NCBI RefSeq assembly: GCF_000143145.1
Contig: NC_014313.1
Location: 868,001 to 932,000, forward strand
DNA: 64,000 nt
Origin: Hyphomicrobium denitrificans ATCC 51888
Lineage (GTDB): Bacteria; Pseudomonadota; Alphaproteobacteria; Rhizobiales; Hyphomicrobiaceae
Direction: 5' to 3'
Part shown: piece by piece, positions 9,518 to 17,308 of the stretch
Layout of the letters: every line of letters begins with the position of its first letter
How positions within the stretch are numbered: position 1 is the first letter of the stretch
The notes under the pieces: model-generated
Databases searched by the model: none
Told to the model about the DNA's origin: nothing
Seen by the model: the letters and a program-made list of their open reading frames with translations, nothing else
Program-made: the position numbers and the translations under genes

Positions 9518-10384
9518 TCAGCAGATCGGGCAGCCCTCTTTGCGGAAGCCGGTGACGAGGGCTTCAAGCTGGTCATGCAAGTCGTCCGGAGCGCCCGGGA
9601 TCGACTTGTCGCCGACCAGAAAGTGCGGGGTGCCGTTGATGCCCATGTTCTTGGCGAGAAGCACGTCGTCGCGCAGTTCGTTTTTGACGTCGTCGCTCGC
9701 CATATCGGCTTTGACCTTGGCGACGTCGGCGCCGAGGGACGCGGCGATCTTGAGGGCGGAGGCTTCGTCGGCGTGGCCCTTCGCGGCCAGCATCGCCTGA
9801 TGGAATTCCCAGTATTTGCCCTGACGCTTCATCGCGAGCGCGACGCGCGCCGCTTCCTCCGAGCCCTTCGACAGGATCGGCAGTTCCTTGAAGACGACGC
9901 GAACCTTCTTGTCGTCCTGGATCAGCTTCTGGACTTCCGGGAGGCCGCGTTTGCAGTAGCCGCAGTTGTAGTCGAAGAACTCGACGACGGTGATGTCGCC
10001 GTTGACGTCTCCGGCGACGGAGCTGCCAGGGCTGCGGAAGATCGACTTCGCATTCTCGGCCATGAAGGACTTGAGCTTGGCGTCCTGGTCCTTCTGCATC
10101 TTTTCATCGAGTGCGGTCTGCACGTCGATCATGATCTCGGGATTCTTGACCAGATAATCCTTGATGATTTCGCCGAGCGCCTTCTTCTGTTCGTCAGAGA
10201 AAGCCGAACCACCGGCGGTCGGGGCGACCGTTTCCGCGTGTGCGCGAGGCGTGACGATCCTGTCGAGATGGCCTGCCGCGTAGGGCAGCGCCAGCGCCGC
10301 GGCGATCACGGACATCACAACGGCGGCCTTGTGCCCTGTCGATGCCGAACCGGCGATGTTTCGGGCGAAGTTCTTTACGGTCAT
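9518..10384 (-). CDS. DsbA family thiol:disulfide oxidoreductase, membrane-anchored or secreted
   Basis: A 288-residue extracytoplasmic thioredoxin-fold protein. An N-terminal hydrophobic segment (about residues 19-37 from ATG 10384) acts as signal or anchor. An alpha-helical region follows, then the DsbA/DsbG-like domain with active-site CGYC (C141 and C144) in FFDYNCGYCKRG, and the cis-proline in NGTPHFLVG. The protein ends in CPIC, a possible second thiol pair. It probably oxidises or isomerises disulfides in periplasmic proteins (Com1-like subgroup). It lies just downstream of the M48 protease gene and overlaps its upstream alternative start. Confidence 0.88.
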   Translation of the reverse strand: MTVKNFARNIAGSASTGHKAAVVMSVIAAALALPYAAGHLDRIVTPRAHAETVAPTAGGSAFSDEQKKALGEIIKDYLVKNPEIMIDVQTALDEKMQKDQDAKLKSFMAENAKSIFRSPGSSVAGDVNGDITVVEFFDYNCGYCKRGLPEVQKLIQDDKKVRVVFKELPILSKGSEEAARVALAMKRQGKYWEFHQAMLAAKGHADEASALKIAASLGADVAKVKADMASDDVKNELRDDVLLAKNMGINGTPHFLVGDKSIPGAPDDLHDQLEALVTGFRKEGCPIC

Positions 10385-10416
10385 GAATATTGTCTCGCTC
10401 ATTGGACTGGGACGGC

Positions 10417-11823
10417 TCATGTCTCAGGTTTGTAGTTGATGATGTCGTCGTTCTTCAACCATTCGGGCGATCCGGCGCGCAGGCGGGGCTGCGCGCGTTT
10501 CGCAAAGATTTGCGCCTGTTTGACGTCGCCTTCGTAAAAGTACGCCTGAGCCGTCATCGCGTCGGCTTCAGGGCCTTTGCCGAGTTTATAGTAGGCGTTG
10601 GCGAGCAGGCGGTAGGCCCTCCCGTTCTGGTCCGTAATCAGCGACCGGCGCAAAAGCTCGATCGATTGCTTGGAACTGCCGCCGTCGTTGTTGCCTTGCA
10701 GCGCGTTGGCGAGTTCGACCTCTATCAATGGGCTCGAAGGCGCCAGTTTCAAGGCTTGCTGCAAGAGCGGAACGGCGCTGGACTTCTTGCCAGCGCGCAT
10801 GAGGACGTCGGCCTTCAGCTCGTAGAAGTATGGATAGTCCGGGTTTTCCGCGATCAAGCCGTCGATCTGCTTGGTCGAACTTTCGAGCGCGCCGGGGCCA
10901 CCTCGGAAGAATGTTGCAATGGCGCGGGCGTATCGCGCCGGCAACGATTTGTCGCTCTCAGGGTAGCGATTGAACACGGCGACAGGCGTTTCGAGATAAC
11001 CCGAAAGCTTGGCGCGCATCAGGTCGTGGCGAAGCTGCAGCGACGGAGGATCTTTCTGGTCCACATACGGACTGGCGGTGACGAGTTGGTTCAGTCGCGC
11101 CAGTCGATCGACAGAGAGCGGATGGGACCGGATGAATGGGTCCTGCATATCGGACGAGAGATATTCCTGCTGCTTGAAGCGCTCGAAAGTATCGAGCATG
11201 CCGCGTCCGGATTGCTTGGTCGCGGTGAGATACTTCAGGCCAGCCTGATCCGCCGCCGATTCCTGCGACCGGCGCTCGGCAAGAAGACCCTTCATGATGA
11301 TGTTGCCGCCGCCCTGCAGGATCGCCTGACCACCCTGCATGGTCTCGCGTCCGGTGCTGCCGCCGGATACTCCGCCCGCGACCATTGCGCCGAGGCCGAG
11401 CACCTGCGTCAGCAGCATGCGTGTCTGGTCCTTGGCGATGCGCGCGCGGAGCGCCGCCATATGGCCACCGGCGATATGGCCGCTTTCGTGCGCAATGACT
11501 CCGATGACTTCGTTCGGCGTTTTCGCCTGCACTAGCGTGCCGGTGTGAACGAAGACGTTGGCGCCATCGAGCACGAAAGCGTTGAAGGCGTCGTTGTTCA
11601 CGATCCTGACGGTGACACGGCCGCCGCCGAATCCGGCCGCCTGGAATATTGGCTTCGCATAATCCTGGAGCAGTGCTTCGATCTCGGCGTCGCGGATCAA
11701 CGGCAGACCCTGAGCGCGGGCGCGCGGCGCACCAAGCGCAATTCCGGTCGCGAGCACGCAAAGCGCCAGCACGAAACGGCACGCGAATGGGGCTTTGAAA
11801 ATTGAGTTGCTCGTCGCGCGCAT
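10417..11823 (-). CDS. M48 family metalloprotease with TPR domain (BepA/YfgC-like)
   Basis: A periplasmic zinc protease of 468 residues. A signal peptide (cleavage near ARAQG) is followed by the M48 catalytic domain with HESGH (H112, E113, H116) and a helix carrying ESAADQAGL, which supplies the third zinc ligand. The C-terminal third consists of tetratricopeptide repeats. BepA-type proteins degrade or assist outer-membrane proteins stalled at the BAM complex. ATG 11823 has GAGG nine bases upstream. A DsbA-family gene follows on the same strand, which fits a shared role in envelope protein quality control. Confidence 0.9.
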   Translation of the reverse strand: MRATSNSIFKAPFACRFVLALCVLATGIALGAPRARAQGLPLIRDAEIEALLQDYAKPIFQAAGFGGGRVTVRIVNNDAFNAFVLDGANVFVHTGTLVQAKTPNEVIGVIAHESGHIAGGHMAALRARIAKDQTRMLLTQVLGLGAMVAGGVSGGSTGRETMQGGQAILQGGGNIIMKGLLAERRSQESAADQAGLKYLTATKQSGRGMLDTFERFKQQEYLSSDMQDPFIRSHPLSVDRLARLNQLVTASPYVDQKDPPSLQLRHDLMRAKLSGYLETPVAVFNRYPESDKSLPARYARAIATFFRGGPGALESSTKQIDGLIAENPDYPYFYELKADVLMRAGKKSSAVPLLQQALKLAPSSPLIEVELANALQGNNDGGSSKQSIELLRRSLITDQNGRAYRLLANAYYKLGKGPEADAMTAQAYFYEGDVKQAQIFAKRAQPRLRAGSPEWLKNDDIINYKPET

Positions 11824-11985
11824 ATCGCTGTGCCTCAACCTCGATGTGTGTCTCGAGACACCGTGACGCTACAGATATTCAGCAAGTCCGGCCCGGTCAA
11901 ACTCGCGGCCTCGGCGGATATGATCAGACATCATAATAGGGCGCGAGGATGGCACTTTCCCAGGCGCGACCGCCGCTATGTGCGC

Positions 11986-12021
11986 AAAAGGCCGCCGCAC
12001 ATATTCGTACGGCGACCTTTT
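11986..12021 (-). terminator. rho-independent terminator of rne
   Basis: Read on the minus strand, an A4-led 12-bp stem (one G-U pair; arms at 12010-12021 and 11986-11997) with a 12-base loop ends in TTTT. It lies 22 bases after the rne stop codon. Confidence 0.75.
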
Positions 12022-12043
12022 TCTGTTTCAGACGCGCGTAGAT

Positions 12044-15000
12044 TTACTCGCTGCTGAATTTCCGCTGCCACCAGCCTTTGCGCTGAGGGACCGCGGCTGC
12101 GGCGGCATCTGCCTCGGCGGCTTTTTCGCCTGGACCGACGACGACGCGTTCGATGCGCGGTTCGCTTGACCCGATTTCATGCCGACGGCGAGCCGGGGCA
12201 GCCGGGGCTGCGACCGGTTCCGACGCGACTTCTACTTCGGCTGCGATCGGCTGCGGGGCGGGCTCAGGCGCGAGGACGACGGGTGCAGGCTCTGGCGATT
12301 GGTCGACCTCTGCAGGTTCAGGTGCAGCGTCGTCGGCGCCATTGGCGGCGGACGGCACGTCCCAAACCCGGCGCGGACGCCGGCCGGAAGAGGGCGCTTT
12401 GGCGCGATCCGGTGCGCCGGTCTCGGCAGGCTCGTTCTGCTCCGCTGCTTCGACAACTTCAACGACTTCGACGGCCTCGTCAGAGCCTTCGTCGTCGAGA
12501 TCCGGCTGGTCGGTGTCGGACGCAGTTGCGTCGGACGCTGCATCGCGTCCGCGTTCACGTCCGCGACGGCCGCCACGGCGTCCGCGTCTGCGGCGCTTGT
12601 TGGGTTTTTCGTCGGAACCTTGTCCGTTCGATGCTTCGGCGTGCGCGCCATCATCGACGGACGGCTGGTCGCCGAGACCTTCGATATCAGCTGTCGGCTC
12701 ATCGAAGTCGGAATGCGCGTCGTCCGTTGCGGGCTGATCGCGTTCGGAGTCGTCCTCACGCTGCTCCAACGAGTACTCCTCGCCACGATCGTCGCCGCGG
12801 TCGCGTCCGCCTCTGCCGCGGCGTCTGCGGCGGCGGCTGCGACGCTGGCCGTTTTCCTCACCATCGCGGCTGCCGTTGCGCGTCTCGCGATCGATGACGT
12901 CCTCGTCAGCGTCTCCGGCCTCGTTCGCGGAATCCATGTCGGACGGCGCGTAGGAGGGCGCGTCGCCTTCAGCGTCGAAGCCCCAGTCCATGTTGACGGC
13001 GGCGCGTTCGGTCCGGCGTATCGGAAGAGCCGATGCGGCGCTGCGTTCGACGGTGAAGTTCGCACCCTGGACGCGGTCACTGCCGAGCACCGTCACGGAG
13101 TAGCCGTGCCGGACTTCCATGTCGGCGACGTAGGCGCGCTTGCTGTTCAGGATATAGAGCGCAACCGCGGACGTGGTGGTCGCGACGAGCGGGCCATTGG
13201 CGCCGGCCGTGATCGCATCCTCGATGCCGCGCAGCACTGCGAGCGCGATGCTTTCGGTCGAGCGGATGATGCCGGTGCCCTGGCAATGCGCGCATTGCGA
13301 GGTCGAACCTTCGAGCACGCCGGTTCTGAGACGCTGGCGCGACATTTCCATCAGGCCGAAATGCGAAATGCGGCCAAGCTGGATGCGTGCGCGATCGAAG
13401 CGAAGCGCGTCTTTCAGGCGGCGTTCCACCGCGCGATTGTTGCGCTTCTCCTCCATGTCGATGAAGTCGATGACGATGAGGCCCGCGAGGTCGCGAAGCT
13501 TCAACTGCCGGGCGATTTCGTCGGCGGCTTCGAGGTTCGTCGCGAGCGCGGTTTCCTCGATCGAGAATTCGCGCGTCGATTTTCCGGAGTTGACGTCGAT
13601 CGCGACGAGAGCTTCCGTCTGGTTGATGACGATGTAGCCACCGGAGCGCAAGGTCACCTGCGGCTGGAACATCGCGTTGAGCTGGCGCTCGACGCCGTAG
13701 CGCGTAAACAGCGGCGTCGGCTCGCGATAAGCCACGACGTTCTTCGCGTGGCTCGGCATCAGCATCTTCATGAAGTCGGCGGCTTCCTGATGCCCGGCGT
13801 CGCCCGCGACGACGATTTCCTCGACGTCCTTGTTATAAAGATCGCGGATCGAGCGCTTGATCAGGTCGCCTTCCTCGTAGACGAGGCTTGGCGCCGTCGA
13901 CTGCAGCGTGAGATCGCGGACGCTTTCCCAAAGGCGCAGCAGATATTCGAAATCGCGCTTGATCTCCTGCTTCGTCCGCGCGGCGCCGGCCGTGCGGATG
14001 ATGAGGCCCATGCCCTCCGGAACCTCGAGTTCCTGGGCGATGGATTTCAGACGGCGGCGATCCTGCGGATTGGTGATCTTGCGCGAGATGCCACCACCGC
14101 GAGCGGTATTCGGCATCAGAACGGTGTAGCGGCCGGCGAGCGACAGATACGTCGTGAGAGCCGCGCCCTTGTTGCCGCGTTCTTCCTTGACGACCTGCAC
14201 TAGGATGATCTGGCGGCGCTTGATGACTTCCTGGATCTTGTAGCTGCGCGGGCGGCGACGCTGGCGCGAGCGCGGTCCCTCGCGGAATTCCGGCTGCGAG
14301 CCTTCGTCGTGATGTTCGTGCTCGACAGAACCGTTGTCGTTCAGCGCGTCCTGATGTCCGGCGTAATCGTCCTCGACCGACGGCTGGTCGGAGAACTCGT
14401 GCTCCGGCTGTTCCTCATCGTTCGCGAGGACCGAAGGCGCGGCTTCGTCGTCTCGAGCGACTTCGCTCGCGGCCATCGGCGGTTCTTCGCCTTGGTCCGA
14501 TGCAGCGGTTTCGTTTTCTTCCGGCGCGCTGAATTCGGCGGTCTCTTCAGGTGCAGGCTCGATGCGAACGTCTTCGACCGAGCGGCGAACGGCCGACGCG
14601 ACGACCTTTACGGACGTCTCGCTTTCTTCGTCGCCACCGATCTCCTCGATGTGCTCGTCTTCCTCGACATCGACGATATGGGACACCTCAAGCGACGTGT
14701 CGGCGGGGGAAATGTCGCCGAAATCATCGCCGGGCGATTCCGGGCCGGTATCGGAGTCTGAGTGAGACCGCACATTGCGGCGCGCCAGCGCTTCGGCGCG
14801 ACGGTCGGCAGCGGCTTCCAGTTCGGCTTCCGCAGCGGCTTCCTCGTCAAGCAGAGCCTGACGATCGGCGACCGGGATCTGATAATAGTCGGGATGGACT
14901 TCGTTGAACGCGAGAAAGCCGTGGCGATTGCCGCCGTAATCCACGAAGGCCGCCTGCAGCGACGGCTCAACGCGTGTCACTTTCGCGAGGTAGATGTTGC

Positions 15001-15121
15001 CGCGCAGAAGCTTGCGGGCAGCACTTTCGAAATCGAACTCCTCTACCCGGCCGTTGCGTTGGACCACGACCCGAGTCTCCTCGGGATGCGTGGCATCAAT
15101 AAGCATTTTTGTATTTGACAT
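12044..15121 (-). CDS. rne: ribonuclease E
   Basis: RNase E is the main single-strand endoribonuclease of mRNA decay and rRNA processing and the scaffold of the degradosome. The 1025-residue protein starts MSNTKMLIDATHPEE, with AAGGA nine bases before ATG 15121. The S1 domain is interrupted by a roughly 230-residue acidic, low-complexity segment (about residues 90-320) before YKIQEVIKRRQIILVQVVKE. The DNase I-like catalytic region has DVNSGK near residue 510 and IVIDFIDM, and the Zn-link is CAHCQ near residue 610. The C-terminal 350 residues are a disordered arginine- and acid-rich scaffold. The S1 insertion is characteristic of alphaproteobacterial enzymes. Confidence 0.96.
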   Translation of the reverse strand: MSNTKMLIDATHPEETRVVVQRNGRVEEFDFESAARKLLRGNIYLAKVTRVEPSLQAAFVDYGGNRHGFLAFNEVHPDYYQIPVADRQALLDEEAAAEAELEAAADRRAEALARRNVRSHSDSDTGPESPGDDFGDISPADTSLEVSHIVDVEEDEHIEEIGGDEESETSVKVVASAVRRSVEDVRIEPAPEETAEFSAPEENETAASDQGEEPPMAASEVARDDEAAPSVLANDEEQPEHEFSDQPSVEDDYAGHQDALNDNGSVEHEHHDEGSQPEFREGPRSRQRRRPRSYKIQEVIKRRQIILVQVVKEERGNKGAALTTYLSLAGRYTVLMPNTARGGGISRKITNPQDRRRLKSIAQELEVPEGMGLIIRTAGAARTKQEIKRDFEYLLRLWESVRDLTLQSTAPSLVYEEGDLIKRSIRDLYNKDVEEIVVAGDAGHQEAADFMKMLMPSHAKNVVAYREPTPLFTRYGVERQLNAMFQPQVTLRSGGYIVINQTEALVAIDVNSGKSTREFSIEETALATNLEAADEIARQLKLRDLAGLIVIDFIDMEEKRNNRAVERRLKDALRFDRARIQLGRISHFGLMEMSRQRLRTGVLEGSTSQCAHCQGTGIIRSTESIALAVLRGIEDAITAGANGPLVATTTSAVALYILNSKRAYVADMEVRHGYSVTVLGSDRVQGANFTVERSAASALPIRRTERAAVNMDWGFDAEGDAPSYAPSDMDSANEAGDADEDVIDRETRNGSRDGEENGQRRSRRRRRRGRGGRDRGDDRGEEYSLEQREDDSERDQPATDDAHSDFDEPTADIEGLGDQPSVDDGAHAEASNGQGSDEKPNKRRRRGRRGGRRGRERGRDAASDATASDTDQPDLDDEGSDEAVEVVEVVEAAEQNEPAETGAPDRAKAPSSGRRPRRVWDVPSAANGADDAAPEPAEVDQSPEPAPVVLAPEPAPQPIAAEVEVASEPVAAPAAPARRRHEIGSSEPRIERVVVGPGEKAAEADAAAAAVPQRKGWWQRKFSSE

Positions 15122-15898
15122 TGATTGAATTCCTTGGCGCGCCTGAGCGGCTCGCATGCGGGATCGCCAGTAGCGGCGGTCATTGCGAGGTTCGTGCGGC
15201 GGCGCATTTTGTTGGCAGAATGTGCGGAAGTGTGAAAAGGCCAGGGCGATTGGCGCAGCACTCCACGTCCGGCGGCGCGCGTGCGGCTCACCGTTTCAAT
15301 CGCGCGAACGGTTCGGACGATCGTCCTGCCGCTGCGGTTGTGAATGCTACGAGTTGGCGTCATGGCCCGTCGCGTAGTGCCCGGCTCCGCGCCAAATAGC
15401 GGAACGTCAGCCGGGGAATGGGTTTTGCGACGCTTATGGCGTCACGTTGAAAGAATGGCCGCCCGGTTACAGGTGATGCACATAACTAACCGGCAGGGGG
15501 CGACCGGCTCGAAGTCATCCATCCTTGACGCTGCCATAAGGACACTGCCCTAAGGGCTTGACGCCAAAGCGCATTTTTTTGAGCGACGCCGATACCCGTG
15601 CACCCGCTCAAAGCGTGCGATCCGTGCGCGGTTGGTTACCTGTGAACGCAGAAATTCAATTCTGCAGCAGGCCGACCAAATCACGCGGGCGCTTACCGAT
15701 CTATCCCGCAGACGGGGGTCTGCAGCGCCATCGAATATAGTGAAAGTCTACGAGGTCGATCCCGGACTGGCAAGTGCTATAAAGCCGAAGCGGAGACACG
15801 CCCTCATTTCTGGGCTAAGATATATATTGTCTCTGAAAACAAAGCCTTAACGATCGGGGGGTCTAGGGCGGCGTTGGGGCATCGGGGGTAAGCGTGGA
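15122..15898. other. 777-base non-coding region: rne leader and amidase promoter region
   Basis: No convincing gene lies here: the short frames lack ribosome sites and family features. It must contain the divergent promoters for rne (minus) and the amidase (plus). An AT-rich island at about 15810-15850 is the most promoter-like part. If rne starts there, its leader would be about 700 bases; long structured rne leaders mediate autoregulation in E. coli. I could not define a specific structure by eye. Confidence 0.45.
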
Positions 15899-17161
15899 AT
15901 GAGGGGGTTTTCAGAACGTCTCTGGAACGCTCGGTTTTTCGCGACCGTGGCGCTGGGGCTGGCGCTCTTTTTGGGCGCAGGGCCGTCCCAGGCGCGGCAG
16001 GGCCGCGCGGTCGAGGCCACAGCCGTCAGGTTGTTGGACGACGGCAAGTCGACCACGTTCGAACTGACGATCAGCAAGGATCTGACGGCGCAGGTCTATA
16101 CGCTGGCTAACCCGTATCGCGTCGTCCTGGACCTGCCGGAGATGGCGTTCCGCCTCGATGCCGCGGCGGGGAAACAAGCGCGCGGCGTCGTCTCGGCTTT
16201 CCGTTACGGCCTTTTCGCGCAGAACAAGGCGCGGGTGGTGCTCGACACTACGGGGCCGGTCGGGATCGTATCGGCCGGAATGACGCGCATTCCGGGAAGT
16301 AAAGCGCTGAAGCTCGCCGTGGTTCTGGTTCCGATGGATGCCGCCGCTTTTGGCGGGGGAACGGGCGCGTCGCTCGCGGCGGCTACGGCCTCCGAACTCG
16401 TGCCCGATCAGGGTTTGCCGGAAACAGCCGAGCGCCAGCGCAGGAACCATGCGAAGCCGGTCATCGTCATCGATCCGGGCCACGGGGGCATCGATCCGGG
16501 GGCGCTCGGAGCCAACAATGTCGCGGAGAAATCGGTCGTTCTCGCGGTTGCTCTGCAACTCAAGGCGGCATTGGCCAAGACCCGTCGCTACGAGGTCAAG
16601 ATGACGCGAACCGACGATGTTTTCATTTCGCTCGAGCGCCGGCTCAAGTTTTCCGCAGAAAACGATGCCGACCTTTTCATCTCCCTGCATGCCGATTCAA
16701 TCGAAGAAAAAAGCATCGCGGATTCAATTCGCGGCGCGACCGTTTACACCCTCTCGGACAAAGCGTCCGACGAGCAGGCGCGGATCATGGCCGATAAGGA
16801 AAACGCGTCCGACCTGATCGCCGGTATCGGGTCCGTCAACAACGAGGGCGGGGAAGAGGTCAAAAACATCCTGATCGACCTCCTGAAGCGCGAAACCTCG
16901 AATTTTTCCGCCGATTTTTCCAACGTGCTGTCGAAAAAGCTCGGCCAGGCGATCACAATGTCACGCATCCCGAGAAAATCGGCGGCCTTCAAGGTTTTGA
17001 AGCAGCCCCATGCGCCATCCGTTCTTGTCGAGCTTGGTTACATAAGCAACACTATGCAAGAGCAGGAAATGATGACCGGCGACTGGCAATCGAAGGTGGC
17101 GGAAGCGATTGCGTCGGCGGTCCAAAGTTATTTCAGCAAGCGCACGGCGGCACAGCCTTAA
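15899..17161 (+). CDS. amiC: N-acetylmuramoyl-L-alanine amidase (AmiC-like)
   Basis: The enzyme cleaves the bond between N-acetylmuramic acid and the stem peptide to split septal peptidoglycan. The 420-residue precursor has a signal peptide (residues 1-33), an AMIN domain (about 37-150) for cell-wall targeting, and an Amidase_3 domain (about 187-412). Zinc ligands are H195 in IDPGHGGIDPG, E210 and H264 in SLHADS. The C-terminal VLVELGYISN carries the second catalytic glutamate. PBP1A follows about 150 bases downstream, an alphaproteobacterial pairing. Confidence 0.94.
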   Translation: MRGFSERLWNARFFATVALGLALFLGAGPSQARQGRAVEATAVRLLDDGKSTTFELTISKDLTAQVYTLANPYRVVLDLPEMAFRLDAAAGKQARGVVSAFRYGLFAQNKARVVLDTTGPVGIVSAGMTRIPGSKALKLAVVLVPMDAAAFGGGTGASLAAATASELVPDQGLPETAERQRRNHAKPVIVIDPGHGGIDPGALGANNVAEKSVVLAVALQLKAALAKTRRYEVKMTRTDDVFISLERRLKFSAENDADLFISLHADSIEEKSIADSIRGATVYTLSDKASDEQARIMADKENASDLIAGIGSVNNEGGEEVKNILIDLLKRETSNFSADFSNVLSKKLGQAITMSRIPRKSAAFKVLKQPHAPSVLVELGYISNTMQEQEMMTGDWQSKVAEAIASAVQSYFSKRTAAQP

Positions 17162-17308
17162 CGACGGAAGCGGCTGACGACGTGCTGCCACATTCACCGC
17201 TAATGTGCGATTGCGACGGGTTGTTTTTGCTGCGCCGCAGAAATAAACCAGCGCTGACACACATCAGAAAACGTAAGCCAGCGATCGACTGACGGAATCT
17301 GCGATTTG

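Noticed and set aside
12153..14203. Very long open frames on the plus strand opposite rne (up to 674 codons)
   Set aside because: They are antisense shadows created by the high-GC codon pattern of rne; the composition is odd and no domain is visible.
15344..15850. Short frames in the rne-amidase gap
   Set aside because: They have no ribosome sites, signal peptides or domain features, and the codon pattern is unlike the neighbouring genes.
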